Shown here: piece after piece, positions 35,262 through 43,716 of the stretch
Numbering within the stretch: the stretch's first letter is position 1
Layout: each line of letters opens with the position of its first letter
Source of the DNA: Streptomyces sp. Ag109_O5-1
GTDB taxonomy: Bacteria > Actinomycetota > Actinomycetes > Streptomycetales > Streptomycetaceae
NCBI RefSeq assembly: GCF_003814875.1
Contig: NZ_RKQF01000001.1
Span: forward strand, 8,680,001-8,744,000
Direction: 5' to 3'
DNA: 64,000 bases
Notes under the pieces: model-generated
What the model saw: the letters and a program-made list of their open reading frames with translations, nothing else
What the model was told of the DNA's origin: nothing
Database searches by the model: none
Translations under genes and position numbers: made by a program

Positions 35262-36482
35262 GTGGACCGCTGCATCGTCCTGGTGGACGCCGGGTATCTG
35301 CTGGGTGCCGCCGCCAGTCTCCTCGCCGGTGAGCCCTCCCGATCGCGGATCACCGTCGACCACGCCGCGCTGATCCAGGCGCTGCGCGACCGTGCGGAGT
35401 CCGACACCGAGCGTCCACTGCTGCGCATCTACTGGTTCGACGGCGCCCCCGACCGTGTTCCCCAGCCGGAGCACCGCCGCCTGCGCGTGATGCCCCGGGT
35501 GACCGTCCGGCTCGGCGCCCTGACCCGCAGCGACGGACGCTGGGCGCAGAAGGGGGTGGACGCGGCCATGCACGCCGAGCTGACCGAGCTGGCCCGCAAC
35601 CGCGCCTGCTCCGACATCGTGCTGGTGACCGGCGACGGGGATCTGCTGCCGGGCATGATGGCCGCGAAGGAGCACGGGGTCGCCGTGCACCTGTGGGCCG
35701 TGCAGGCGGCCGACGGGGACTACAACCAGTCCGAGGACCTCGTCGCGGAGGCCGATGAGCGGCGGGTCCTGGACCGGGCGTGGATCACCCAGGCGGTCCG
35801 GGCGAAGGAGCTGACGGCCGTCTGCGCGCCGCCGCCCGCGCCGCGGCCGGAGATCGCTGCGATCCTGTCGGCGCCGCTGCCCGAGTCCGCGCTGGCCGCT
35901 GCCGCGGAGGCCGGGGTCGCGGAGGGGGAGCGGGCGCCGGCGGGCGTGGCCGAGAACGGCGCGCCGGAGCGGGTGCCGGCGCCCAAGGGGGTGCCCACGC
36001 CGAAGGACCTCGCGGCGTTGCGGGCGCCCGGGGCGCAGCCGGTCCAGCATGCGCCGACCACGGCGACGCTGCGGTGGTCCTCCGACAAGGGGTGGGTGGA
36101 CCGGCCGGGTGTCGTGGCGGAGCCGGCGGAGGCCCTCTCCATGCCGACGCTGGCGCAGCTGACGACCGCGGAGCAGCGGTGGGCCGACCGGGAGGAGGAC
36201 ATCACGGCCGTCGGCGGGGATCCGTACGAGGTCGGACAGGTGTTCGCCCGGAGATGGATCTCCCGGCTCGGGGACCAGGGGCATCTGCACCGGCTGTCCG
36301 GGATGTACCCGCGGATTCCGCATCGGATCGACGGGGAGCTGCTGCGGTACGCGGCCCGGTTCGGGCTGCTGGCGCACAAGGACGACCAGATCGACGAACA
36401 TGACCGTTACGCCATTCGGGCGGGGTTCTGGAGAGAGTTCGATGTTCCGGCGGGGGCCGGGGAGCATGCGTCGGCGGAGTGA
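35262..36482 (+). CDS. NYN (PIN-like) domain protein
   Basis: The N-terminal 170 residues form a NYN/LabA-type PIN-like nuclease domain: LVDAGYLLGAA holds the first acidic residue, QKGVDAAMHAELTELA and LVTGDGDLLPGM the others. A proline/alanine-rich linker (about 190-285) leads to a C-terminal about 110-residue domain (LTTAEQRWADREEDIT to FWREFDVP) unfamiliar to me. RNA cleavage is likely by family, but no substrate is known. 406 aa from the GTG at 35262, which has GAAAGAGG 10 bases upstream; GTG 35253 is too close to it. Confidence 0.85.
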   Translation: MDRCIVLVDAGYLLGAAASLLAGEPSRSRITVDHAALIQALRDRAESDTERPLLRIYWFDGAPDRVPQPEHRRLRVMPRVTVRLGALTRSDGRWAQKGVDAAMHAELTELARNRACSDIVLVTGDGDLLPGMMAAKEHGVAVHLWAVQAADGDYNQSEDLVAEADERRVLDRAWITQAVRAKELTAVCAPPPAPRPEIAAILSAPLPESALAAAAEAGVAEGERAPAGVAENGAPERVPAPKGVPTPKDLAALRAPGAQPVQHAPTTATLRWSSDKGWVDRPGVVAEPAEALSMPTLAQLTTAEQRWADREEDITAVGGDPYEVGQVFARRWISRLGDQGHLHRLSGMYPRIPHRIDGELLRYAARFGLLAHKDDQIDEHDRYAIRAGFWREFDVPAGAGEHASAE

Positions 36483-36531
36483 GCGGCGGACGGGGAGGGG
36501 CGGGGCGGTACGTCGGCGGGTGCGGGCCGGT

Positions 36532-36594
36532 GGGGGCTTGTCGCGCCCACGCGGAGCCGCGTATTTGATGCAGCCCCGCGCCCCAATGGGGCGC
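36532..36594 (+). repeat. dispersed palindromic intergenic repeat, copy B
   Basis: Starts GGGGGCTTGTCGCGC, continues through GCGGAGCCGCGTATTTGATG and ends in GCGCCCC-AAT-GGGGCGC (36578-36594). Its middle part matches copy D (57406-57471, opposite strand), including the GATC/TGAT and CCCCGCGCCCC blocks. Confidence 0.75.
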
Positions 36595-36670
36595 GTTGCC
36601 CTCACGGTGTTCACAAGCTGAGGCGCCCCAAAGGCGAGTAAACGGGTTCGACCCCGTACTCTCGTGCCTT

Positions 36671-37690
36671 GTGAGTACGGGCGTGGGTCGGGCACTTCGG
36701 CAGCAGAGTGATGTCGTGTGTGCCGTGCGTGGGCTGACCAAGACCTACGCCGCGGTCAAAGGCCGGCGGGGAGCTCCCGGAGTGCCCGAGGTGCGGGCCA
36801 CCGACGGGGTGGAGCTGGATGTCCGGCGCGGTGAGATCTTCGGGCTGCTCGGGCCGAACGGGGCCGGGAAGTCCACCCTCGTACGGCAGCTCACCGGGCT
36901 GCAGCGACCCGATTCCGGCACCGTCGAGATCCTCGGGCACGACATCGTCCGGCATCCGGAGCGGGCCGCGCGCCTGCTCGCCTATCTCGGACAGGAGTCC
37001 AGCGCCCTCGACGAGCTGACCGTGTCCCTCGCCGCCGAGACCACCGGGCGGCTGCGCGGGCTGGACGTACGGCAGGCCCGCGCCGAGCGGGACGCCGTGA
37101 TCGAGGAGCTGGGGCTCGGGCCCATCGCCGGACGGGCGCTGAAGAAGCTCTCCGGGGGACAGCGGCGGCTCGCCTGCTTCGCCGCCGCGCTGGTCGGGGA
37201 GCGGCCGCTGCTCGTCCTCGACGAGCCGACGACCGGGATGGACCCCGTGGCCCGGCGGGCGGTGTGGGCCGCCGTCGACCGGCGGCGCGCCGAGCAGGGG
37301 ACGACCGTCGTCCTGGTCACCCACAACGTGATCGAGGCGGAGACGGTCCTGGACCGGGTCGCCGTGCTGGACCAGGGACGTGTCATCGCGTGCGACACCC
37401 CGGCCGGGCTCAAGGAGCAGGTCGCCGGTGAGGTGCGGGTCGAACTGGTGTGGCGGGAGCGGGCGCCGCTGGACGTGCCCGAGGTGGCCGTCCTGCGCGA
37501 GCGGGCCGTCGAGACCGGCCGGCGCTGGACGCTGCGGCTCGCCCCCGAGGAGGCCCGTGCCGCCGTCGCCACGGTGACCGGCGGGGCCGCCTTCGCCGCC
37601 CTCGACGACTTCACCCTCGCCACGCCCAGCCTGGAGGACGTCTACCTGGCGCTGGGCGGCGCCGCACGGCAGGGGCTGGTGAAGGCGTGA
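36671..37690 (+). CDS. ABC transporter ATP-binding protein
   Basis: ATPase of a two-gene ABC-2 type exporter of the drug-resistance (DrrA/CcmA-like) group. Walker A GPNGAGKS, Q-loop YLGQESS, signature LSGGQ, Walker B LLVLDEPT and the switch His in LVTHNVIEAE are all present. The 339-aa protein has a C-terminal extension of about 100 residues with DUF4162-like character. GTG 36671 chosen because it gives a normal N-terminus; the upstream frame runs into the repeat element. Stop overlaps the GTG of the 35-codon ORF. Confidence 0.9.
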   Translation: MSTGVGRALRQQSDVVCAVRGLTKTYAAVKGRRGAPGVPEVRATDGVELDVRRGEIFGLLGPNGAGKSTLVRQLTGLQRPDSGTVEILGHDIVRHPERAARLLAYLGQESSALDELTVSLAAETTGRLRGLDVRQARAERDAVIEELGLGPIAGRALKKLSGGQRRLACFAAALVGERPLLVLDEPTTGMDPVARRAVWAAVDRRRAEQGTTVVLVTHNVIEAETVLDRVAVLDQGRVIACDTPAGLKEQVAGEVRVELVWRERAPLDVPEVAVLRERAVETGRRWTLRLAPEEARAAVATVTGGAAFAALDDFTLATPSLEDVYLALGGAARQGLVKA

Positions 37691-37794
37691 ACGCGGGTGC
37701 GAACGTGAACGCGGGGGCGACCGGGCCCGTACGGGAAGGCGCGGCGGCCGTACGAGCCGTGGATGCCGTTGGGAAGAGGAGCAGCGCGACGTGA
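37687..37794 (+). CDS. 35-codon ORF linking ABC genes (possible leader peptide)
   Basis: A GTG at 37687 overlaps the ATPase stop (GTGA) and the frame ends with a TGA at 37792-37794 that overlaps the GTG start of the permease gene (GTGA at 37791). The peptide begins MNAGANVNAGATGPV and ends GKRSSAT; it has no known family. The double overlap would couple translation of the two transporter genes. It could equally be a decayed extension of the permease or chance. Confidence 0.4.
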   Translation: MNAGANVNAGATGPVREGAAAVRAVDAVGKRSSAT

Positions 37795-38615
37795 GTGTCG
37801 TACCCGCGGAGGTTCTGCCGGGCGGTGACCTGGCCGTGGCGGAGACGGTGCCGCGCGCGGCGGCCGAGCTGGGCCCGCGTGCGCGGCTGTGGCCGTCGCT
37901 GGTGGCCGTCTACCGGGCGCAGCTGTCCCGTGCCCGGGTGGCGCGGATCCCGCTGTTGTTCGTCGCGACCTTCCAGTCCGTCGGCATCATGGTCATGATG
38001 CGCGGGGTGGTGGACACCCGGGCCGAGGCCCAGTCCGTGGTGGCGGGGTCGTCGGTGGTCGTCGTCGCGTACGTGGCGCTGAACCTGCTCGCGCAGTACT
38101 TCGGCCAGCTGCGGGCGAGCGGCGGCCTCGACCACTACGCCACGCTGCCGGTGCCGCCGGCCTCCGTGGTGCTCGGGGCGGCCGCGGCGTACGCCTCCTT
38201 CACCGTGCCGGGGACGCTGGTGACGGCCGTCTTCGGGTGCGTGCTGTTCGGGCTGCCGCTGGGGAACCTGTGGATCCTCGCCGCCGTGATCCCGCTGGCG
38301 GGGGCGGCCCTGTCCGGGCTCGGCGCCGCCTGCGGGCTGCTCGCGCCGCGGCCCGAACTCGCGACACTGCTCGGACAGCTCGGCATGTCGGCGGCGCTGC
38401 TGCTCGGGGTGCTGCCGCCGGACCGGATGCCGGGGATCATCCAGTTCGCGCGCGATCTGCTGCCTTCGACGTACGGCGTGGAGGCCTACGCCCGGACCTT
38501 CGGGGCGCAGCCCGACTGGGCCGTCGTCCTCGCTGACCTGGGTGTGTGCGCGGGGGTGGGCGTGGTCTCGCTGGCCGTCGCCGCCTGGGCGTACCGCCGG
38601 GCCGCCGTCCGGTGA
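37791..38615 (+). CDS. ABC-2 type transporter permease
   Basis: Membrane partner of the preceding ATPase. The 274-aa protein has about six membrane segments after a polar N-terminus of some 45 residues, and shows the ABC-2 pattern including DLLPSTYGVEAYARTF before the last segment. GTG 37791 follows GAGGAG by about 10 bases. Exported substrate cannot be told from sequence. Confidence 0.88.
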   Translation: MSVVPAEVLPGGDLAVAETVPRAAAELGPRARLWPSLVAVYRAQLSRARVARIPLLFVATFQSVGIMVMMRGVVDTRAEAQSVVAGSSVVVVAYVALNLLAQYFGQLRASGGLDHYATLPVPPASVVLGAAAAYASFTVPGTLVTAVFGCVLFGLPLGNLWILAAVIPLAGAALSGLGAACGLLAPRPELATLLGQLGMSAALLLGVLPPDRMPGIIQFARDLLPSTYGVEAYARTFGAQPDWAVVLADLGVCAGVGVVSLAVAAWAYRRAAVR

Positions 38616-38649
38616 CGCGCCGCACAGGCCGACCTGGCACGATGTCAGG

Positions 38650-39306
38650 GTGACCGCACCGTTGACGCCGCCGCCTCCGCCGCACGACCAGTCCTCGCAT
38701 CAGGCCTGGGAGGCGCCGCCGCCTGCCGAGACGGTCTGGAGCGAGTACGGACAGGACGGTCCCGGGATGAAGACCGAACTGCGGGAGGCCGCGGTGATCG
38801 TGGTCGCGGTGGCCGTGAGCGGTGTGCTGCTCGGGCTGCTGTGGATGTGGCTGGCGCCGCATGTGCCGCTGGTCGGGGACCAGTCCGGCAAGAGCTGGGT
38901 GGTCTACCTCAAGGACACCGAGGGGGAGCAGGCGGCGGGGGTGGACAGTACGTTCACGCTGCTGGCGCTGGCGTTCGGGGCCGTGAGCGCGGTCGCGGTG
39001 TTCCTGTGGCGGCGGCGCGGGGGTGTGCCGCTGGTGGTGGCGCTGGGGATCGGAGGGCTGCTCGCCTCGCTGCTCGCGTGGCGGGTGGGGATCTGGCTGG
39101 GCCCGCAGCAGGACGTGATCGCGCATGCCAGGGCTGTGGGCAAGGGGGTGACGTTCTCGGCGCCGCTGAAGCTCGGGGCGCGGGGGGCGTTGCTGGCGTG
39201 GTCGCTGGCGGCGTTGCTGGTGCACCTGGGGTTGATGGCGCTGTTCGGCCCCCGCGACCCGGAGCCCCCGTACGAGGACGGCCCGTACGCGGCTCCGCAG
39301 GCGTAG
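38650..39306 (+). CDS. hypothetical membrane protein
   Basis: 218 aa from GTG 38650: a proline-rich N-terminal tail (MTAPLTPPPPPH), then about four membrane segments (roughly residues 47-70, 100-118, 124-145 and 175-198) with a charged outside loop (VYLKDTEGEQAAGVD). It resembles DUF2567-type actinobacterial membrane proteins in layout, but I am not sure of the family. It follows the ABC permease gene by 34 bases and may be in the same unit. Confidence 0.75.
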   Translation: MTAPLTPPPPPHDQSSHQAWEAPPPAETVWSEYGQDGPGMKTELREAAVIVVAVAVSGVLLGLLWMWLAPHVPLVGDQSGKSWVVYLKDTEGEQAAGVDSTFTLLALAFGAVSAVAVFLWRRRGGVPLVVALGIGGLLASLLAWRVGIWLGPQQDVIAHARAVGKGVTFSAPLKLGARGALLAWSLAALLVHLGLMALFGPRDPEPPYEDGPYAAPQA

Positions 39307-39322
39307 TCTCCCTGCGCCGGTC

Positions 39323-39397
39323 CTACGCCGGTCGGCGGCCGTGGTTCGAGCGGCCCTTCTTCACGCGCCACTTTCGTTTCCGCGTTTTCTTCGACAT
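39323..39397 (-). CDS. 50S ribosomal protein bL37
   Basis: A 24-codon - strand frame from ATG 39397 to TAG. The peptide MSKKTRKRKWRVKKGRSNHG plus RRPA matches the pattern of the tiny actinobacterial ribosomal protein bL37 seen in mycobacterial 50S structures: basic throughout, with the end K-(A/S)-N-H-G-(K/R)-R-P. A GGAAG stretch precedes the start. Such genes are usually missed by gene callers because of their length. Confidence 0.82.
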   Translation of the reverse strand: MSKKTRKRKWRVKKGRSNHGRRPA

Positions 39398-39438
39398 GTC
39401 TTCCGTACTTAACCCAGGACGGGAGCCGCGTCGAGAGG

Positions 39439-39948
39439 TCACGCACGTCCGATGGGCGCCACGGTCGCGTTCGTCAGGGTGGCCAGGGCCGTCGGGGGCA
39501 GTTCGATCTCCAGGCCGCGGCGGCCCGCCGAGACGCAGATCGTGGTGTGGGCGGAGGCCGACGCGTCCAGGACCGTCGGGAGTTTCTTGCGCTGGCCCAG
39601 GGGGGAGATGCCGCCCCGGACGTAGCCCGTCGTGCGTTCCGCCAGGGTCGGGTCCGCCATCGCCGCGCGCTTGCCGCCCACCGCGGTCGCCAGGGCCTTG
39701 AGGTCCAGCGTGCCCGCCACCGGGACGACGGCGACCGTGAGCGTGCCGTCGACGTCCGCGACCAGGGTCTTGAAGACCCGGTCCGGGGACACGCCCATCG
39801 CCTCCGCCGCCTCCTCGCCGTAGGACGGGTGGGAGGGGTCGTGGTCGTAGGAGTGGACGGTGAAGTCCACGCCCGCAGTGGTCAGGGCCACCGTCGCCGG
39901 GGTGCCGCCCGCGGACTGCTGCTGCTTCTTGTTCGGCTTCTTCGGCAT
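39439..39948 (-). CDS. ybaK: YbaK/EbsC-type Cys-tRNA(Pro) deacylase
   Basis: Trans-editing hydrolase that clears mischarged Cys-tRNA(Pro). The 169-aa protein begins with a Lys/Gln-rich tail and then has the YbaK fold with VFKTLVADVDG (catalytic Lys region), GGKRAAMADP and GYVRGGISPLGQRKKLPT. ATG start at 39948. It follows the LON-domain gene on the same strand, 16 bases apart, and precedes bL37. Confidence 0.93.
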   Translation of the reverse strand: MPKKPNKKQQQSAGGTPATVALTTAGVDFTVHSYDHDPSHPSYGEEAAEAMGVSPDRVFKTLVADVDGTLTVAVVPVAGTLDLKALATAVGGKRAAMADPTLAERTTGYVRGGISPLGQRKKLPTVLDASASAHTTICVSAGRRGLEIELPPTALATLTNATVAPIGRA

Positions 39949-39964
39949 GACAGGGAACTCCGGC

Positions 39965-40705
39965 TCAGTTCAGACTCGTCGGCGACCGCGTCAGCTCCGC
40001 CGCGGGCAGTGACGGCAGGTTACGGATGATCGCCGTCTCGGAGCGAAGGAGTTTCAGCTCGTCGCGGAGGCGGGAGGCGGTGTCGGGGGCCTGGAGCAGG
40101 CGCTGCTTGGTGGGGATGTCGTGCATCATCGCGGCCGCGACCAGGTAGGAGACGACCGCCGGCTCGTCGGGGAGGTCGGCCCCGGTGGACAGGGATCGCT
40201 CCCGCGCGCCCGCCAGGCGCTTCTGGTACTGGCGGAAGGCCCGCAGGACCCCCTCGGCCAGCGCACCCGCCTCGTCGCCCGGTTCCTCCGGCAGTTCCTC
40301 CAGCTCCGCCGTCAGGAACGGGCCCGACGTGTCGACGGACAGCAGCCGCACCCGGCTCGTCCCCGTCGCCAGCACCTCGAACGTACCGTTCGCCCGCTCC
40401 CGGATCGTCGCCGCGTCCGCCACACAGCCCACCCGGTGGAAGGACTTGACGGGGTCGGCCCCGAACCCGGCCGCCGGACCCTTGTCCGGCTGGGCGGTGG
40501 GGTCCGGCATGCCCGGTGCGCTCGGAGCCACCTCGTGGCCGTCACGGATCGCCACGACGGCGAACCGGCGCGGTTCTTCCTCGGGCGTCTTCAGGAGATC
40601 GCGCATCATGGCGCGATAGCGCTCCTCGAAGATGTTCAGCGGTAGCACCAGCCCCGGGAACAGCACCGAGTTAAGGGGGAAGAGTGGGAGACGGACGGTG
40701 GTCAC
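39965..40705 (-). CDS. LON N-terminal substrate-binding domain protein
   Basis: Stand-alone LON substrate-binding domain (PUA-like fold), 246 aa, without protease or AAA+ parts. LPLFPLNSVLFPGLVLPLNIFEERYR is the hallmark opening, and CVADAATIRERANGTFEVLATGTSRVRLL the second family block. Role unknown; possibly a substrate adaptor. Starts ATG 40705, 11 bases after the next upstream gene's stop. Confidence 0.88.
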   Translation of the reverse strand: MTTVRLPLFPLNSVLFPGLVLPLNIFEERYRAMMRDLLKTPEEEPRRFAVVAIRDGHEVAPSAPGMPDPTAQPDKGPAAGFGADPVKSFHRVGCVADAATIRERANGTFEVLATGTSRVRLLSVDTSGPFLTAELEELPEEPGDEAGALAEGVLRAFRQYQKRLAGARERSLSTGADLPDEPAVVSYLVAAAMMHDIPTKQRLLQAPDTASRLRDELKLLRSETAIIRNLPSLPAAELTRSPTSLN

Positions 40706-40716
40706 GGCGCCACAGC

Positions 40717-41781
40717 CTAGTGGTCATCGGCGAGGACATGTCCGCGGTGCCCTGCCAGTGGGCGCTCGGCACCCCTCGGAGAGGGCACCGGACCGCCGTC
40801 GGGCAGCGGTTCCGCACCGGCGAGCAGCTGGGCGCGCAGCCGTACGAAATGGCCCAGCGGGTCGTCGGACAGCCGGTCCCAGGGGAAGGACGTGGCGTAC
40901 GGGCCGACCAGGTGCAGCTGGGTGCGCGCGGCCTCCCAGCGCTCCAGCCGGACCAGGAGGTACATCAGCTTGTTGCGGACCTCGGCCGGCCAGGGATCGG
41001 CCGCCGGGAACCGGGCGGAGAGCTCGATCGCCCGGTCGGCCGCCGCGTCCAGACGGGCGCGCGGCACCTCGGGGCCGCAGCCGTCGGTGAGGTACGCGAA
41101 GGCCGCGCGGGCCGGCAGGGCCTGGACGAGCGAGTCCGGCGGGGCGTCCTGCGCGGCCAGGTCGGCGAAGTCAAAGCACTCGCGGTGCGAGCCGTGCCAG
41201 TGCGTGGCCAGATAGCGCAGGGCCGCCACATGGCAGCCGTAGTGGTGCGGGGCGCGGCGGATCGCCGCCTCCCACAGCTCCTCGAAGTACTTGTGCCCGG
41301 CGTTCGAGCCGCGCGCGTGGTCCAGGGCGAGCCGCCACGGCACCGGGTCCCGGTCGTCGCCGCGGGCCGCGGCCGTGATCCGCGCGCTCACCGGGCGCAG
41401 CAGCTCGGCCCGGGCCGGGGAGTCCCAGGCCCGGTCCACCGCGAGCTGGGCCTCGACCAGGAGGAGGTCCTGGTCGTGCGGGGCGGCGTCGGACCACTCG
41501 TCGAGCCACTCGGCGCGGGAGCGGGCGAAGAGGGCGAGCCGGTGCACATACCGGTCGCGTTCCTCCCACTCGGCCGCCCCGCGGGTGCCGGCCAGCAGTT
41601 TCGCGGCGGGCTCGTACTCGCCCCGGCCGGCCGCGACCAGCGCGGGGGCGAGCCGTTGGTCGGGCACGTCGAGGAGTACCTCGTCGTCGGCCGGGAGCGG
41701 TCCGGCGGCGAGACGCGAAGCGGTCGTTGTCCTCCGTGCGGAACGGAAGAGCGCGCGCAGCGAAGCCATGGTGTCGACCAT
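40717..41781 (-). CDS. hypothetical helical-repeat protein
   Basis: 354 aa from the ATG at 41781 (ATG 41769 also possible; the frame stays open to 41853 from a TTG). The sequence is alpha-helical with TPR-like pairs such as ALPARAAFAYLTDGCG and NKLMYLLVRLERWEAARTQL, and no membrane segment. The C-terminal 40 residues are proline/glycine-rich. I do not recognise a specific family. Its stop is 11 bases before the LON-domain gene start, so the two are probably co-transcribed. Confidence 0.7.
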   Translation of the reverse strand: MVDTMASLRALFRSARRTTTASRLAAGPLPADDEVLLDVPDQRLAPALVAAGRGEYEPAAKLLAGTRGAAEWEERDRYVHRLALFARSRAEWLDEWSDAAPHDQDLLLVEAQLAVDRAWDSPARAELLRPVSARITAAARGDDRDPVPWRLALDHARGSNAGHKYFEELWEAAIRRAPHHYGCHVAALRYLATHWHGSHRECFDFADLAAQDAPPDSLVQALPARAAFAYLTDGCGPEVPRARLDAAADRAIELSARFPAADPWPAEVRNKLMYLLVRLERWEAARTQLHLVGPYATSFPWDRLSDDPLGHFVRLRAQLLAGAEPLPDGGPVPSPRGAERPLAGHRGHVLADDH

Positions 41782-41937
41782 TGAAAGTCCGCAGGTCGGG
41801 GCAGCGCCAGACGCAAAGGTCAACTCCGTGAAAGTTGTACGGGCGTCGGTCAAGGCCGGGTAAAAGGTGACTATTGCTCATCTGTTCGACAGCTGTCGAA
41901 ACGACTCCTGAGCCCGGCTCCCCGCGCCCTCGGTGGG

Positions 41938-43515
41938 CTACCCCCGCCGCAGCAGCCTCGTCGCCCCCGCCGCCACCGTCGTCGCGAGGATCCAGCCCAG
42001 CAGGATCATCACCGCCGCCGCCCACTGCCAGCCGCCGCTGAGCCGCCACGCGCCGACCTGGCCCAGGTCGATCACCGGCAGCAGCAGGTCGAGGACGAAG
42101 AGGGCGGGGTCCCAGACCGGATGGCCGCCGGGGTTCATCGCCGGGTGCGGGGCGTGCGCGAAGGCGAGCGTGCCCGCCGCCCACAGCACCGCCATCCACA
42201 CCGCCGCCCGGCCCGGCCGGTAGCCGTAGGCCACCGTCAGGTCCTGCGCGTACCCCCAGAGCTTGGCGGCCAGCGGCAGCGTCTCGCGGCGCCGGCGCTG
42301 CTTGGCGAGCAGCACCTCACGGGCGTCCTCGTCCTCACCGGCGGCCCGCAGCACGGCCGCCAGCCGCTCGTAGGGCTCCGGGTTGTACTCGGCGGTCGCC
42401 GCCGCCACCCAGCCGAGCCGCCGGGTCAGCGGGAACGGACCCTGCGGCACCAGGTTCTCGTAGGCGAAACCGCCCATGTGCAGCCGCCCGGGGCCCGGCC
42501 AGCTGGTCGCCCGGTCGACCAGGTTGACCACCCTGGCGCCGGACAGCAGCACCCCGCCGCGCTGCGGCTCCTCGCCGAGGAACCGCAGCTCCGGCGCCTG
42601 CACCCGGCGCAGTGACAGCTGCTGGTCGTCCGTGAAGGTGAACCGGGCCCGCTCCAGGTCGATGGCGTCCCCGAACCGCCCGTCGTCCAGCCGTACCCCG
42701 CCCTGGCACTCGAACCGCTGGATCCGCGTCCCGCGTGCCGGAGTCGTCCCGCTCCGCCAGGGGCCGCCCACCCCGGCCGGGGTGAGGTAGAGGGTGCGGC
42801 CGACCGTCAGCTGGGGCGCGTTCAGCGCGAACCGCCCGTCGGGGTTGCGCAGCCGCGCGCCACGCAGGCTCAGCGAGACGCCCACCTTGGCGCTGCGCAG
42901 GCTCAGCTCCCCCTGCGAGTCCAGGAGCTCCGCCTGGAGGTCCTGGCCGACGGTCATGCCGTCCGCCGCGATCGACCGGCCGCTGCGGTCCCGGTACACC
43001 ACCGCCTGGTTCAGCAGCAGATCGGTGCCGATGTGCGCGTCGGTCAGCCGGACCCCGCCCAGGAACCGGCAGCGCGGCAGATGCAGATCGCCCTCGGTGC
43101 GCACCCGGGCCGCCTCCAGGCGCGGTGCCGCGCAGTCCACGAACCGCACGGTCGTGAAGTGCGCCTCCGGCAGCAGGATCTCGTCGTCGAACCGGCAGCC
43201 GCGCAGCTCCACGTACGGGGTGACCGTGCCGCCCGCCAGGTCCAGCGTGCCGGTGATCCGCATGCCGACCAGCTTCAGCGAGGACACCCGGCCCGCGAGC
43301 GCCGGCGGCCCGTCCAGCAGCAGCCAGCAGACGATCCGCGCCCGCACGGTCCGCTCCGGACCCCACGGGTGGCCGCCGTGCGGATCGTCGACGCGTACGT
43401 CGCCGCTGCTCAGGTCATACACGCTGCCGTTGCGGAACGCCTGCCACATGCCGGCCTCGGCGGCGGTCAGATCGTCCGGCAGTTCACCGTCCCGGACGTC
43501 GTCCCCCTCGGTCAC
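41938..43515 (-). CDS. beta-helix repeat membrane protein
   Basis: 525 aa from a GTG at 43515 preceded by AAGGA. Residues about 70-360 form a regular array of short repeats (for example VELRGCRFDDEILLPEAHF, LSLRSAKVGVSLSLRGARL) with the spacing of a right-handed beta-helix like pentapeptide or bactofilin-type folds. The C-terminal third has about four membrane segments. Streptomyces copies are often labelled membrane-associated oxidoreductase; I see no nucleotide-binding or redox motif to support that. The huge open frame upstream is only the antisense of hisD. Confidence 0.8.
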   Translation of the reverse strand: MTEGDDVRDGELPDDLTAAEAGMWQAFRNGSVYDLSSGDVRVDDPHGGHPWGPERTVRARIVCWLLLDGPPALAGRVSSLKLVGMRITGTLDLAGGTVTPYVELRGCRFDDEILLPEAHFTTVRFVDCAAPRLEAARVRTEGDLHLPRCRFLGGVRLTDAHIGTDLLLNQAVVYRDRSGRSIAADGMTVGQDLQAELLDSQGELSLRSAKVGVSLSLRGARLRNPDGRFALNAPQLTVGRTLYLTPAGVGGPWRSGTTPARGTRIQRFECQGGVRLDDGRFGDAIDLERARFTFTDDQQLSLRRVQAPELRFLGEEPQRGGVLLSGARVVNLVDRATSWPGPGRLHMGGFAYENLVPQGPFPLTRRLGWVAAATAEYNPEPYERLAAVLRAAGEDEDAREVLLAKQRRRRETLPLAAKLWGYAQDLTVAYGYRPGRAAVWMAVLWAAGTLAFAHAPHPAMNPGGHPVWDPALFVLDLLLPVIDLGQVGAWRLSGGWQWAAAVMILLGWILATTVAAGATRLLRRG

Positions 43516-43658
43516 GGCTGTTCCTTCTTCCTCGGCTACTCGTGGGTCATGTTTCGGTACAACCGGTGATGCCCGCTGTGTGAGGCCTCGAACACCGTAG
43601 GTGAACGCGATCTTCCGGGTTCCGGCCAGGCTATGTACCGGCCGTTGCCCCAGGTTCT

Positions 43659-43675
43659 GTATCAGCCATTGATAC
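43659..43675. repeat. GTATCA / TGATAC dyad before hisD
   Basis: GTATCA (43659-43664) and TGATAC (43670-43675) form a 6-bp dyad with a 5-base spacer, 42 bases ahead of the hisD start, in the 201-bp divergent region. It is well placed to be an operator of the his operon; no regulator is identified. Confidence 0.4.
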
Positions 43676-43716
43676 GCGCGGACGGGCCCCGAGTGCCGTC
43701 TGAGAGAATTGATTCC

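Noticed and set aside
36648..36665. tRNA-like T-arm ACGGG-TTCGAC-CCCGT
   Set aside because: The loop is 6 bases, not 7, and no acceptor, D or anticodon arms can be built around it.
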